From the NCBI GenBank assembly GCA_010909165.1, contig VJWM01000025.1, forward strand, positions 868,001 through 932,000: DNA of 64,000 bases, given 5' to 3'. Source of the DNA: Anthoceros angustus (Eukaryota > Streptophyta > Anthocerotopsida > Anthocerotales > Anthocerotaceae). Every line of letters begins with the position of its first letter. Position 1 is the stretch's first letter. The translations under genes were made by a program, and so were the position numbers. Of the stretch, positions 21,862 through 34,466 are shown in pieces. Below the pieces are notes generated by a model that saw only the letters and a program-made list of their open reading frames with translations, was not told the origin of the DNA and did no database searches.

Positions 21862-22667
21862 GCCTAGAACATCCAGCTTGCAAGAGATGAGGCAAGGTGT
21901 GAGACGAGTACGACTGCCTTCTCGTTTTCACACCAAAGATGTTTTAAAACACAGACAAACGTCTGCAATCCAGGTCAGAGACTGTGTGAGTGGCAGATTG
22001 TCACGTCAAGTGGTCCCATAGACGATTTTTCGTGACAAAGTGTAGACTTTGCCCAGCCTTGTCACATCGGCACCACCAAGAGAATATGCTTTGATCAGGT
22101 GCAGTTCCATCGTTCAGCGTAAATGGAGAGTTTGCACCAATTACTGCCATCGTCACCACAAAAGGGAGCCGACCGTGACACTGATCATGATCTCCTCCGA
22201 GGACTGACTCCACACATAATAACTAACGAGCAAGCCAGCAATGAAAAAATATATTCCAGCTCAGAGTCTAGCTAGCCCGTGTGGTCATATTGGCCTAGTG
22301 GAATTGTCGCCTGGAGGGAATTGCTGGTGGCTCCAGGGAGACGTTCTGAACACACCAAAGAGAAGCAAGCTCCTTCATCTCCAGGGTCAGCAGGCACAAC
22401 AAAATTGTCGCAAACAGCTCCAAAATCTCAGCCATGTATTCCTTGACCTAGCAAACGACCTTTGCTCGTGTAGCACTGGAGCTACGTAGAGACGCAGTCA
22501 TCAAGATAGTTTGGTGCCCGGTGATGTCGCTTAATACGTAATAGATAGTGTTGTCAAAATTCACAAACGCTAGTAGCTGTGCTCGACACTGTAACAAGCA
22601 GCTCTAGCTAGAGCTACGGATCCATGTCACGCTTACCTTGGACATCACAACTTCAGCTTCTGATAAC
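21862..22667. other. Spacer downstream of thioredoxin f
   Basis: No gene recognised; holds the presumed 3' untranslated region of the thioredoxin gene at its right end. Confidence 0.4.
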
Positions 22668-23511
22668 TCACTTGACCCTTTGAGCATCTATCAAGGACAC
22701 CAACTCCTCGTACTTTGCACCGGCAATGAAGTTCCGGAGAGCCTTTCCGCGCTTGAAAAGCTTGAAAGTAGGCACCACCTGCAACCGCACTTCCGTAGCC
22801 AATTCCTGAAACAAGCACTGACAAGCTTAAGAAGCAGGCATGAGGGCATAGCAATTAGCACTGTACACTCAGATCCTCATTTGCATGTACCAGCAGTGTA
22901 CAGGCTCTCTGGCTGCGGACGTTACCGTATTCTGATTTCTGCTGCAGTCCACCTTGAGGAACATCACATCTGTGTACTGCCGGGAAAGGTCCTCGACCTT
23001 GCGGGATATGGACTCGCACGGCGGGCACCTGGCAAGAGTTCACAGCGTACGTCATTCCACCAAGAAGCACTGGTCAGTCAAGTCAGTCAGGTCAGGGAGA
23101 GAAGAGAAGAGCTGGAAAGCATTGCCATCGCCAATGCGATGATGGATCCCTCACGTACCTCTGAGTGTAGAGCTCCAGCACCACCAACTTGTCTCCAGCG
23201 CCATGGACGAGCTCCCAGAAGGTATCCTGGTCTACGCCAGTGACTCCGCCGGCTGGCGACTCCTCAAGGGGGACCTGCTGATTATGAGAAGACGGTGATG
23301 CGGAAGGCACCTTGCGAGCAGGCCCTAACCGAGGCCTACGCCTCTGCAGCGAGAGCGCCAGGCTGCGGCCAGCATCACGCCCCGGCCCGAGTTTGCGCGT
23401 CGAAAGCGCCGTCGCAGGCGACAAGCACAGCACAGGAGGGAGCTGCCGCAGCGGAATGGGCCGCTGCGGCTGCGCCTCGAGAGCTGGATACGGGAGCGAT
23501 CGCAGCGCCAT
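22668..23511 (-). CDS. TRXF: Thioredoxin f-type, plastid, three exons
   Basis: Predicted exons on the minus strand: 23511-23159, 23028-22926 and 22805-22668, joined at GT/AG sites (donors GTACGT and GTAACG, acceptors TTGCCAG and TTTCAG). The product is about 197 residues. Exon 1 carries a Ser/Arg/Leu-rich N-terminus typical of a plastid transit peptide, then VTGVDQDTFWELVHGAGDK and VVLELYTQ. Exon 2 has the active site CPPC, then DVMFLKVDC. Exon 3 has QVVPTFKLFKRGKAL with the cis-Pro, GAKYEELVSLID and the stop. VDQDTFW and ELYTQ are the f-type signature. Plastid f thioredoxins pass electrons from ferredoxin-thioredoxin reductase to Calvin-cycle enzymes. Oddity: the codon split by intron 1, normally Trp before CGPC, reads AG|G (Arg), giving RCPPC. 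The start at 23511 is the only ATG found upstream of the domain; an upstream exon is possible. Confidence 0.82.
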
Positions 23512-23701
23512 TGCCCTTGCTCTTCCGAGAAATGATCGAGCGGGCTTTGACGGGACAGTGGCAAAGCGGGCTCTTCTTCAAACTCTCGCCGCGCTCACGT
23601 ACTGCGCGTATTCTGCTCCGGCTCGATAAATCGACTCAATTTGCTCGATAAGTCGGCTGCATTCGCTCGATAAATCGCCGGCTTACGATTAAGTAGTTGG
23701 C

Positions 23702-23762
23702 TGATTCGAACCGCGGTTTTCAGGGTCCAAGGCTTCCGCCTTAACCACGCTGCCACGTCCCC
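23702..23762 (-). other. tRNA-like sequence with pol III A and B boxes
   Basis: On the minus strand, TGGCAGCGTGG followed about 33 bases later by GGTTCGAATC matches the spacing and pattern of internal pol III promoter boxes. A full cloverleaf does not form: the T stem has mismatches and the acceptor ends do not pair. Probably a tRNA pseudogene or the head of a SINE, in the promoter side of the thioredoxin gene. Confidence 0.4.
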
Positions 23763-23954
23763 GAAGACATATCCTGATATTTCGATTTCCGACAAAAAAC
23801 ATAGTCCAATAAGACCCGTCCATGTGCCCGTGTCTTGTGACATAATGGATGCTTTCAACACCTCCGTAGTGCTTTGGAAGAGCCTGAAAGAAGAGGGGGG
23901 GAAACGGTTGCTCCGTTTGCCTGATGGCTCAGTTCTTGCAAAGCCGGGCAGCAA

Positions 23955-25883
23955 TTACAGCAGGCCTGCGCTTGCAATGTTTCGACTGATCCTTTCCAGA
24001 TTTGTGTATATTTCTTTCCTTTCAGGATGGTCTTTGTCTTCGACAAGGAAGGTATGGACCCGACTGTCAAGTTCCATCCATGTGCGTCCAGGTTCCTTTT
24101 TTGCACCCGCCTTTTGCATCATCTTCCTTATGCTTGCTTTGTCATCCAACCTGCCAGCAGCGCCATAGATGTCTCCCATGATGACATACGCTGCAGCGAT
24201 GGTTGGGTCTAGCTTCAAGATGGCCTCAAATGAGAGTTGTCCTATGTCCACGTTTCTGTGGATTCGGCTTGCTCCCAGCAGAGACATCCACAGACTGCTG
24301 TCGGCCTGCACAGGCAGACTGGTGATGAAGTCGTGAGCTTCGTGTAGGCGACCTGACCTGCCCAACATGTCTATCATGCATAGATAGTGGTCCATGTCAG
24401 CAGCAACACCGTATTGCTCATACATGGCCCGAAAGAGGCGGGTCCCTTCCTCTAACAGACCACAGTGACTGCAGGCAGAGAGTAAACAGACGAATGTGAC
24501 CTTGTTTGGATGTACGCCCTCCCTCCACATTTGATAGAAGAGCTGAAGGGCCATCTCACCATCGCCATGCTGGGCATATCCACCCATCATCGCATTCCAA
24601 GACACCAGATCCTTCTCTGGCAGTTCTTTGAAGACGGCTCTTGCATCCTCCAAACTCCCACATTTTCCATACATGTCAATCAGAGTGTTGCCCACAGACA
24701 CATCTGTGTCAAGGCCAGTCTCCACAGTATGTGCATGAAGCTGTCGACCCTGCTTCAGTGCAGCTATGGTGGAGCATGCTTTGAGGATGCTCAGCATCGT
24801 CACCTTGTCCGGACGCATTCCTTCTGATTGCATCTGCTGGAAAAGCCGAAATGCTTCATTACCATCTCCATGGTGTGCATATCCTGCAAGCATGGCAGTC
24901 CATACCACCCTGTCACGTCTTGGCATTCTATCAAACACCCTGCGTGCATCACTTAGGCTTCCACACTTAACATACATATCAATGACTGCACTGCCGATAT
25001 ACAAGTCAGAGTCGAAGCCCATTTCCACGATGCGAGCATGTATTACCCTGCCTTGATCAAGTGCTGCCACACTAGAGCATGCCTTCAGAATGTTGGAAAG
25101 GGTAACCTTGTCTGGCTGTCTTCCTTCTTCCAGCATCTTCCAAAAGAGCTGAAGTGCCTCTTGACCGTCACCGTGGTCAGAATATCCGGCAATCATTGAA
25201 GTCCATGAGATCAGATCTTTAGTGGACAAGGAATCGAAAACTTGGCGAGCGTGATCCAGTCGCCCACACTTGGCATACATGTTTACAAGGGTGTTTTCAA
25301 CAAATATGTTGGACCCGCAGCCTTCTTCTATCACATGAGCATGCACCATTCTTCCCACTCCCAGAGCCGCAGAGCTTGCACATGCCTTGAGCACGGCCAC
25401 AAACAAAACATTGTCTGGGTGCAATCCACTCTCTTTCATCGATTGGTACAGCTGCAGTGCTTCATCTGCTCGCCCATGCTGGACATGTGCAGATATCATT
25501 GACGCCCAAACAAACACATTCGGAGCATGCAGTCTGCTGAACACTTGCTTCGCTTCCACCAAACTCCCGCAAGCAGCATACATCCGGATGAGGTGGTTTC
25601 CAAGAAACGCATTGGACTGACATCCACTTCTGATGATAACGGAGTGAACTCGTCTGCCCACATCCAAATCTTTCTTCTCAATGCACCCTTGCAGGAGACT
25701 GTACAGAATGTTTGTCGAAAGACGAATGCCTTGCTGTTGCAAAGATTCCACAGCCTGGAATGCATCTTTGAGCTGCAGCCCATCCTTGTCCCTTGTGTGC
25801 AACTTTCCAACTCCACAACTGTCATCCCTTTGCATGCAGAAGGTGGGGCCCTGGTCAGTATGTGAGCAGGCAGAAAGATGCAC
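23955..25883 (-). CDS. PLS-class PPR protein, PG-type E/E+ end, no DYW domain
   Basis: Intronless, 642 residues. Repeating PLS triplets are marked by NHLIRMYAACGSL, TLVNMYAKCGRL, AVIDMYVKCGSL and TLIDMYGKCGSL, each followed by a DxVxWxxMIAGY motif. The array ends in CMIDMLGRSGRL and the E motifs. A PG box (PGRTWMEL) is at about residue 598, and the protein stops about 45 residues later in an E+-like tail. PPR-PLS proteins bind organelle RNA one base per repeat and mark editing sites. Without DYW this one would need a deaminase in trans. The N-terminal ~110 residues resemble the DYW:KP genes of this window rather than the other two PG genes. ATG 25883 is the furthest upstream in frame; no clear targeting peptide is visible. 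Confidence 0.9.
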   Translation of the reverse strand: MHLSACSHTDQGPTFCMQRDDSCGVGKLHTRDKDGLQLKDAFQAVESLQQQGIRLSTNILYSLLQGCIEKKDLDVGRRVHSVIIRSGCQSNAFLGNHLIRMYAACGSLVEAKQVFSRLHAPNVFVWASMISAHVQHGRADEALQLYQSMKESGLHPDNVLFVAVLKACASSAALGVGRMVHAHVIEEGCGSNIFVENTLVNMYAKCGRLDHARQVFDSLSTKDLISWTSMIAGYSDHGDGQEALQLFWKMLEEGRQPDKVTLSNILKACSSVAALDQGRVIHARIVEMGFDSDLYIGSAVIDMYVKCGSLSDARRVFDRMPRRDRVVWTAMLAGYAHHGDGNEAFRLFQQMQSEGMRPDKVTMLSILKACSTIAALKQGRQLHAHTVETGLDTDVSVGNTLIDMYGKCGSLEDARAVFKELPEKDLVSWNAMMGGYAQHGDGEMALQLFYQMWREGVHPNKVTFVCLLSACSHCGLLEEGTRLFRAMYEQYGVAADMDHYLCMIDMLGRSGRLHEAHDFITSLPVQADSSLWMSLLGASRIHRNVDIGQLSFEAILKLDPTIAAAYVIMGDIYGAAGRLDDKASIRKMMQKAGAKKEPGRTWMELDSRVHTFLVEDKDHPERKEIYTNLERISRNIASAGLL

Positions 25884-27080
25884 ATCCAGGCAGGTAAGGA
25901 AGAGGAGTTACTTGCCTCAAACCACTTGCTCCTTGTGGAACTCCTGATGCTGCTCTGTGATGACCACTAACTACTTTTCTGCCATTCCATAGCCACCCCT
26001 TTGCTCTATTTTGGACAAGGTTGAAGAGTTCTGATGCTGCCTGTGAGTGAGGTATTCGCAAGGTCAATACTTCAATACAGCTACAGTGGCACGTTAAAGG
26101 AGGGAGCAGATGACCAGCTTGCTCAGTTTTCCTTTGCCAAGGACTAGGGAAGGAAGTATTACCATATAGCTCCCGCGGACATCGCATGCCTAGACTTGCG
26201 TCCGGCAGATGTCGGAGCTGTTACGCTGCAGCTCATGGTTGCTTGTGCCGAGCTCTCATGGCAACCCACATCCGTTTGGAAGGGATCGTTTAACGTTTAA
26301 ACAGCCTGCTTGGTTGCATATTTTTAGGGCCCATCGACAAGGCGTTCGGTGAAAGCAAGCCCGGAGAACGGATGCATGCCGCAGACCATATGAAGCAGGA
26401 CAGATGAGAATACGTGGTGCTACTCACGAGAAAACTACCCTGCTGTGTCTGAAGGGGTGGAATTTCAACCCCAACCCCCGTCTGTCGACCCCGCTAGATT
26501 CTGCACTGAAGCCACCAGAGCCTGGAAACAGAAGGGTTGAGAGTCTTGTAGGCACAGTAGGTTTCTTTTGTGGGGCTTATGATCGTGCAGGCGATGCAGT
26601 GTTGCAACCCAACCTGCAGGACGCAAGGTTTCTGACTGATGCTGGGCATTCCAGGTCGAACAAGGTACAGTCTGCTTGGCTTTTCACCAATTCAGGATTT
26701 GCCATGAATTGCAGTCGTGCAAAAGCTCCAGCAGGTCATTGAGGCATTGTTTGTGGCAGTTGACCGTTGCTGATCACCACAGAGAACCTTCAAGTATCTG
26801 GACTTGGTGCACAGCGATGGAAGAGCGGGGTCACATTATCACCTTGCCCCTAGAGGCGTGGTCGTCGAGGACGTTTCAGAGTTGGGAGAAGTATTTTCTG
26901 CTCCGTTTGCAGCATCCTCCCGAGTAGATGAAGGGCATGGGGTCAGCAGTGACAAGGAGAATTTTGTCAGGTATCCTTCCTTTCACAGATGGAATCCTTG
27001 TACATTGATGGGATATGGCGAAGCTACTTGCTGGTTTCATAAGATGGCAAGCTTTGTCTGATGCTTTGCTGCCACTTGCA
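25884..27080. other. Spacer between divergent PPR genes
   Basis: No domain recognised. Must hold the promoter and, on the right, the 5' exon(s) of the next PPR gene, whose ORF has no ATG before the PPR array and is preceded by an acceptor-like TTGCAG at 27076-27081. Confidence 0.45.
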
Positions 27081-27081
27081 G

Positions 27082-28867
27082 CAAAGTGTGCGAAGATGAC
27101 CAGCTGTTCGAAGCGGTGGGGGCTTTGGACCTCATGTGCAAGCAGGGAATCCAGGTGTCGGTCGATATTTGGTACTCTTTCTTGAAGAGGTGCATGGCTC
27201 ACAAGAACCTAGCCATCGGACGGTATGTTCATGCCCTTGCATACAGAAGTGGGTACAACCGCAATATGTTTCTAGGAAACCACATCATCCGCATGTATGC
27301 CTCTCATGGGAGTCTAGCAGAAGCCAACCAGGTGTTCAGGACACTTCCGGCACCAAATGCTTTTGTCTGGACTTCAATTATTACAGCATACGCGGAACAT
27401 GGGGAAGCTGAGCAGGCCATAAGACTGTATTTGCAGATGCGGCAATCCAGTGTGAAACCAAATGACTACACGTTTGTGGCTGTGTTGAAAGCCTGTGCAG
27501 ACATTGGTGATTTGGCATCAGGGAAACTGGTGCATGCAGATTTGGTCGGCAGCTGTTTTGAGGTGAATGAGTTTGTGGTGAGTGCATTGGTGGACTTCTA
27601 TGCGAAGTGGGGGAGTCTGGAGGAGGCTCGAAGGGTCTTCGACAAATTGGCAACCAAGGATGTGGTGGCATGGAACACTATGATTGCAGGATATGCTCAG
27701 CATGGTCTTGGTCAGCAAGCTATCGCCCTGTATACAGACATGCAGCGAGATGGCATGTTGTCTCTTGCCAACCAAGCTACATTTACAACTGCTCTGAAGG
27801 CATGTGGCAGTGCAGGGGCTATATATGAGGGGAGACGGATCCATGTTCAGGTCTTAGAAAGAGGCTTTGAAGCAGATGTGGTGATCGGCAATGCACTAGT
27901 CGATATGTATGCAAAATGTGGGAGCATGGAGGACTGTCAGACACTGTTTAGCAGATTGTCCACGAGGGACACAGTGACATGGACTGCCCTCATTGATGCG
28001 TATGGCCAGCACAATGACTGTGCAATGGCTGTGCAGTGTTTCGAGGACATGCAGCAACAGGGGGTGGATCCAGATGCTGCTACGTTTTCTTGCCTCCTTG
28101 CTGCATGCAGCCATGTGGGACTGGTGAGCATGGGCAATCACTACTTTCGAGCGATGGAGGAAGAGTACGGCATTTTACCAGGGGTTGAGCACTATAATAG
28201 CATGGTTGATCTTCTTGGCAGGTCAGGACAACTGGACGAGGCAGAAGTTCTTCTTCGAACGATGCCTTTTGAAAATCCTACTGTGGGTTGGATGTCTCTG
28301 CTGACTGCCTGTAAACAGCATGCTAATGCAGAGCTAGGAAGGATATGTTTTGATCGCTTGGTCAAACTGGAACCCAATCAGGCCGCTGTCTATGTCCTCA
28401 TGTCCAATATATACGGCAACAGCGGCCAGTGGAAGGACGCAGATAAAATAGAACACATGCGACATGATGCAGGAGCTCGTAAGAAGCCTGCAAGAGCCTC
28501 GATCGAAGTGGACCACAAGGTGCATGAATTCATTGTGGGGGACATGACAGAGGACACTCGCGCAAAGCTAAGGAGCTTGAATCTTATCAAGGGAGACGTA
28601 CCTCATGCAGGCACGACGTTGGACCCAGTTTCCAACAAGGATGATGCTTTTTGTGGACACGCAGAGAAGCTTGCATTAGCTTATGGTCTCCTCAACACAC
28701 CCGAAGGCACCACCTTGCTGGTTACGAAAAATCTGCGGATGTGTGACCATTGCCACAGTGGCACGAAGATCATTTCCAAGATTGAGAATCGGGAGATCAT
28801 AATTAGAGACGCTCACCGTGTCCATCACTTCAAGGATGGCGTTTGTTCATGTCGAGACCACAATTGA
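27082..28867 (+). CDS. PLS-class PPR protein with DYW:KP-like domain (candidate U-to-C editing factor)
   Basis: About 593 residues of open frame, in frame from 27086. Triplet markers: NHIIRMYASHGSL, ALVDFYAKWGSL, ALVDMYAKCGSM, then VDLLGRSGQL of the E region. In place of the PG box is KKPARASIEV (residue ~466). The DYW domain keeps HAEKLA (525-530), CDHC (553-556) followed by H, and RVHHFKDGVCSC, so both zinc sites and the catalytic Glu are present. The end is DHN, not DYW. These features fit the DYW:KP class, linked to U-to-C editing in organelles. Start: the frame is closed by TGA at 27059-27061 and has no ATG before the array, so a 5' exon spliced at the acceptor near 27081 is likely. Convergent with the next PPR gene, 174 bp apart. 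Confidence 0.88.
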
Positions 28868-29041
28868 GCTGTGAGCATGAACAGAACGTCAGTATCACAC
28901 ACATCCGGACTGCAAGCAAGACCCATCAAAGGGATTTAGATGGTGGAAGCTGTGGACCCTCTCGGCCAAAACCATGCTGAAGGTTTCCGTTTAATTTAGA
29001 CAGGAGGTACCAGATCACCAGAGTAGTCACAAGAATCCGAA

Positions 29042-31663
29042 TCAGACTGCAATCCTCACGTCCAATTCGCTGTTTATTTCTGATAGCTTTGCATACACAG
29101 GTTGGGTGTGTGGCTGATTGTCCAGCCCCACTAAAAAGGTGTACACCTTGCCCTGATGCTCAATCCAACTCCGACCAGGCTTCTTCCAAGCACCTGCACG
29201 CACTCTCATGGCCTCAATCTCCTCTGCTTCATGCCACATTTGGGCATGCACATAGATGTTCTGCATGAGGGTGTACGCAGCACAGTGTTTGGGCTCCACA
29301 CCAACAGCATGTTTGAAGGCACGCCTTCCACACTCCACATTGCCATACTTCCTGCAGCCCCCAAGCAATGACAGCCACACTGCCAACCCAGGCTGCGTGG
29401 GCATAGTCGAAATCAAGCCTTCTGCCTCGTCGAATAGGCCTGCACGCCCAAGGAGGTCAACTATGCTCACATAGTGTTCTGTCGTGGGTATTAGACCGTA
29501 GTCCCGACTCATGGATTCAAAGTACACCATGCCTTGGTCCACCATGCCTGTATGACTGCACGCAGACAGAATGGGAACAAATGTAACCGAGTTTGGCCTC
29601 ATACCCATCCGCTGCATCTCCTGAAAGGCTTGGAAGCTCAGCTCATAGTCTCCCCGACGGGCGTATCCAGCAATCAGTGCAGTACAGGTGAAAACATTAT
29701 GGTGCGGGTACGAGTCAAAGACCTTCCGAGCCTCCACCATGCTCCCACATCTGCCGTATGCATGTACCATGGCACTTGCCACGGTAACACTCCACTCAAA
29801 TCCAGCTCCGACAATGTTGTTGCACACCTTTTTGCACATACTCAGGGCTCCCAACTTGCTACAGGCTTTTAGGAGGCACAAGAATGTGGTTTCGTCTGGT
29901 GTCACACCGTCGTCTTGCATGTCACTGTAAAGCTGCAGAGCATTCTCAGCTTCCTCTTGCTCAGCGTATCCCAGAATCATTGCATTCCATGATACTCGGT
30001 CACGACGGGACAACCTGTCAAAGACATGTCGAGCATCCAGGACGCTCCCACAACTTGCATACATGTGCACAAGAGAGTTACCGACATATACATCTGAATC
30101 GTAACCGCTTCTAATGACTTGAGCATGTAACACCTTGGCCTTCTCAAGCGAGGCTTCTTTGAATGACTGCCCATCACTCCAGGTTGCTTTTTCCATGGCA
30201 GCCATGCTGCCACATGCCTTGAGCACACTGACAAAAGTTCTATCATTTGGCCTGACACGAGTCTCTTGCATTCGGGTGAACAGTTGCAAAGCGTCCTCGC
30301 CCTGGTCTTGCAGGGCATAGCCTGCAATCATTGCATTCCATGTAACCACATCGCGCCGGGATAGCATGTCAAACACATGCCGTGCATCCACAAGGCTTCC
30401 GCAATTCGCATACATGTGTACCAGAGTGTTGCCAACGAAGACATCTGATTGATAACCTGTTCTGACAATATCAGCATGTATAACTCGTCCTTGCTGAAGT
30501 GCTTCCACTTTGACCGATGTCCCATCAATAAGTAACCCCTCATCTAATGCTGCAATGCTCCCACATGCTTTCAGCACACTGGCAAATGTTCGGTCATTTG
30601 GCTCCATCCCTACAACTCTCATTTCTGCATAGAGCTTCAAAGCCTGATCACCCTGTTCTTGCCGGACATATCCTGCAATCATTGCATTCCATGATACCAC
30701 GTTTCGCAGCGACGCAGCATCAAAGACAGTGCGTGCATCACAAATACTTCCACAGCTAGCATACATGTGCATGAGTGTGTTGGCAACAAAGAGATTCAAG
30801 TCGATGCCTCTTCTAAGGATTTCCGCATGAATGCTCTTCCCCCTGTGCAGAGAACCGAGCTTGACTACCCGACAATCTATCGCCACTTCCGTCTCCTCTG
30901 CAGCTATGCTGCTGCAGGCTTTGAGTATTCCTACAAAAGTCCGTTCGTCGGGCATCACACCCTCCTCCTTCATTTGTTCATAGAGTTGCAAGGACTTGTC
31001 ACCCAAATCCTCCTGAGCACATCCTGCGATCATCGAGTTCCATAAACCTACATCCCTGTGAGACAAGGTGTCAAAAACCTGCCACGCATCCTCCATTTTC
31101 CCACATCTTGCGTACATGTCCACTAGACTTGTGCCCACGAATAGGTCTGTTTCACAATTGTATTTGACAACCTCAGCATGGATCCGCTTGCCTTCATCCA
31201 GGTCAGCTAGGACAGCACAAGCTTTGAGCACGCCAACAAATGTGTGCCTGTTGGGCTCCACACCCTGCTCCTGCATTAGCCAGTAGGTTCTCAGAGCCTC
31301 CTGACCTTGCCCACCCTTACTGTACCCTGAAATGAGAGCGGTCCAGGAGAGTGCTGAGGGTGTGGACAGCCTGTTGAACACCTGGATGGCATCCGCAAGA
31401 CCTCGGCATTTGACAAGCATGTTGACAATCCAGTCACCCAAATAGCCGTGGCACTCCAGCCCACTTTTGGCAATGTGAGCATGAAGTTGCCTAGCCTTAC
31501 CAAGGTCCTTCCTTCTAGTACAGGCCTGCAAGAGGGGGCCATAGACTTGGACCGAAGCCTGCTGGTCTCCGAGCAGCACAGCATCCAGTGCCTCATCCAA
31601 CCCCTGGCGAGTCTCCAGATACTTTGCAGCCTCGGAGTCCTCATCTGTGCCTACCCTGCGCAT
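29042..31663 (-). CDS. PLS-class PPR protein, PG-type E/E+ end, no DYW domain
   Basis: Intronless, 873 residues, starting at ATG 31663. PLS triplets are marked by WIVNMLVKCRGL, SLVDMYARCGKM, TLMHMYASCGSI, TLVHMYANCGSL, SLVHMYASCGSV and AMVHAYGRCGSM. Then come VDLLGRAGLF and the E motifs. PG box PGRSWIEH at about residue 829; the protein stops 45 residues later. Three triplets carry an extra ~16-residue insert just before GKSIHAEI-type sequence (about residues 256-274, 375-391 and 491-508). The gene is a paralogue of the PPR at 39826-42804, which has the same inserts. Likely role: site recognition for C-to-U editing in plastids or mitochondria with a separate DYW protein. The target cannot be named from the sequence alone. 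Confidence 0.9.
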   Translation of the reverse strand: MRRVGTDEDSEAAKYLETRQGLDEALDAVLLGDQQASVQVYGPLLQACTRRKDLGKARQLHAHIAKSGLECHGYLGDWIVNMLVKCRGLADAIQVFNRLSTPSALSWTALISGYSKGGQGQEALRTYWLMQEQGVEPNRHTFVGVLKACAVLADLDEGKRIHAEVVKYNCETDLFVGTSLVDMYARCGKMEDAWQVFDTLSHRDVGLWNSMIAGCAQEDLGDKSLQLYEQMKEEGVMPDERTFVGILKACSSIAAEETEVAIDCRVVKLGSLHRGKSIHAEILRRGIDLNLFVANTLMHMYASCGSICDARTVFDAASLRNVVSWNAMIAGYVRQEQGDQALKLYAEMRVVGMEPNDRTFASVLKACGSIAALDEGLLIDGTSVKVEALQQGRVIHADIVRTGYQSDVFVGNTLVHMYANCGSLVDARHVFDMLSRRDVVTWNAMIAGYALQDQGEDALQLFTRMQETRVRPNDRTFVSVLKACGSMAAMEKATWSDGQSFKEASLEKAKVLHAQVIRSGYDSDVYVGNSLVHMYASCGSVLDARHVFDRLSRRDRVSWNAMILGYAEQEEAENALQLYSDMQDDGVTPDETTFLCLLKACSKLGALSMCKKVCNNIVGAGFEWSVTVASAMVHAYGRCGSMVEARKVFDSYPHHNVFTCTALIAGYARRGDYELSFQAFQEMQRMGMRPNSVTFVPILSACSHTGMVDQGMVYFESMSRDYGLIPTTEHYVSIVDLLGRAGLFDEAEGLISTMPTQPGLAVWLSLLGGCRKYGNVECGRRAFKHAVGVEPKHCAAYTLMQNIYVHAQMWHEAEEIEAMRVRAGAWKKPGRSWIEHQGKVYTFLVGLDNQPHTQPVYAKLSEINSELDVRIAV

Positions 31664-32358
31664 CCCTGACAGGAAAACTGGTTTTCATCACCATGCCCTG
31701 CAGGATAAGAATGCCATGCTTGCTGCCAAACCGAAACATCTGGTCACTTGCCTCTTGCTTCAGGTGTGCCGACAACTCCAGAGCACGCCTGCCTGCGGCT
31801 CTTCTCCCATCCCTCCCGCAACCCTAAGGCTGTTTGCTGTCCGCATGGTCGACGAGGCCTGAAAGCTGCCTTGCCGAAGGTGCTAGAATGGAGAGGCCAT
31901 TCTAGCCGCAGTCTTTCCACCATGGCCCCAGGTTCGCCCAGCACCATATCCCTCTCAACAGGCACATGCTATCATTTGTGCGGGGAGGAACGGAAAATCT
32001 GCAAGGAAGTGGTGCAACGCAATTCCCAGTGGAGACATCCCAAAGATGACATGAGCCGTGCGTTTTCCAGCAGCAAGTCTAGCGAGTTCAATGGATTGAG
32101 ATGTGAAGCAAGCCTTGCTTGGTGGGCATGCATTATTAGAGACTTGAATGTTGCAGAAGTAGATTAGATATAGATAACCAATCCCCTTGCCCGGGGACAA
32201 AAAAAAGCTCGCACCGCATCCGACAACACAACACGCTTGGAAATGGTGATGAAGGAGGGCTAAAACTAACGTTCTCCTGGAAATGAAAGAGGGTCTACAG
32301 AGCCAAACGAAAAAAAAAAACGCTCGCTCGCAGCAGCAGGCAGGCAGCTGCATATTCT
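31664..32358. other. Spacer, PPR promoter side and threonine synthase 3' side
   Basis: No gene recognised. A short A run at 32310-32320 lies near the threonine synthase stop. Confidence 0.4.

Positions 32359-34466
<2,108 letters not shown>

Noticed and set aside
23702-23762. Functional tRNA gene
   Set aside because: The T stem and acceptor stem do not pair, although pol III boxes are visible.
27086-27088. GTG as a true non-AUG start of the PPR gene
   Set aside because: Plant nuclear genes rarely start at GTG; an in-frame stop just upstream and a good acceptor site make a spliced 5' exon more likely.
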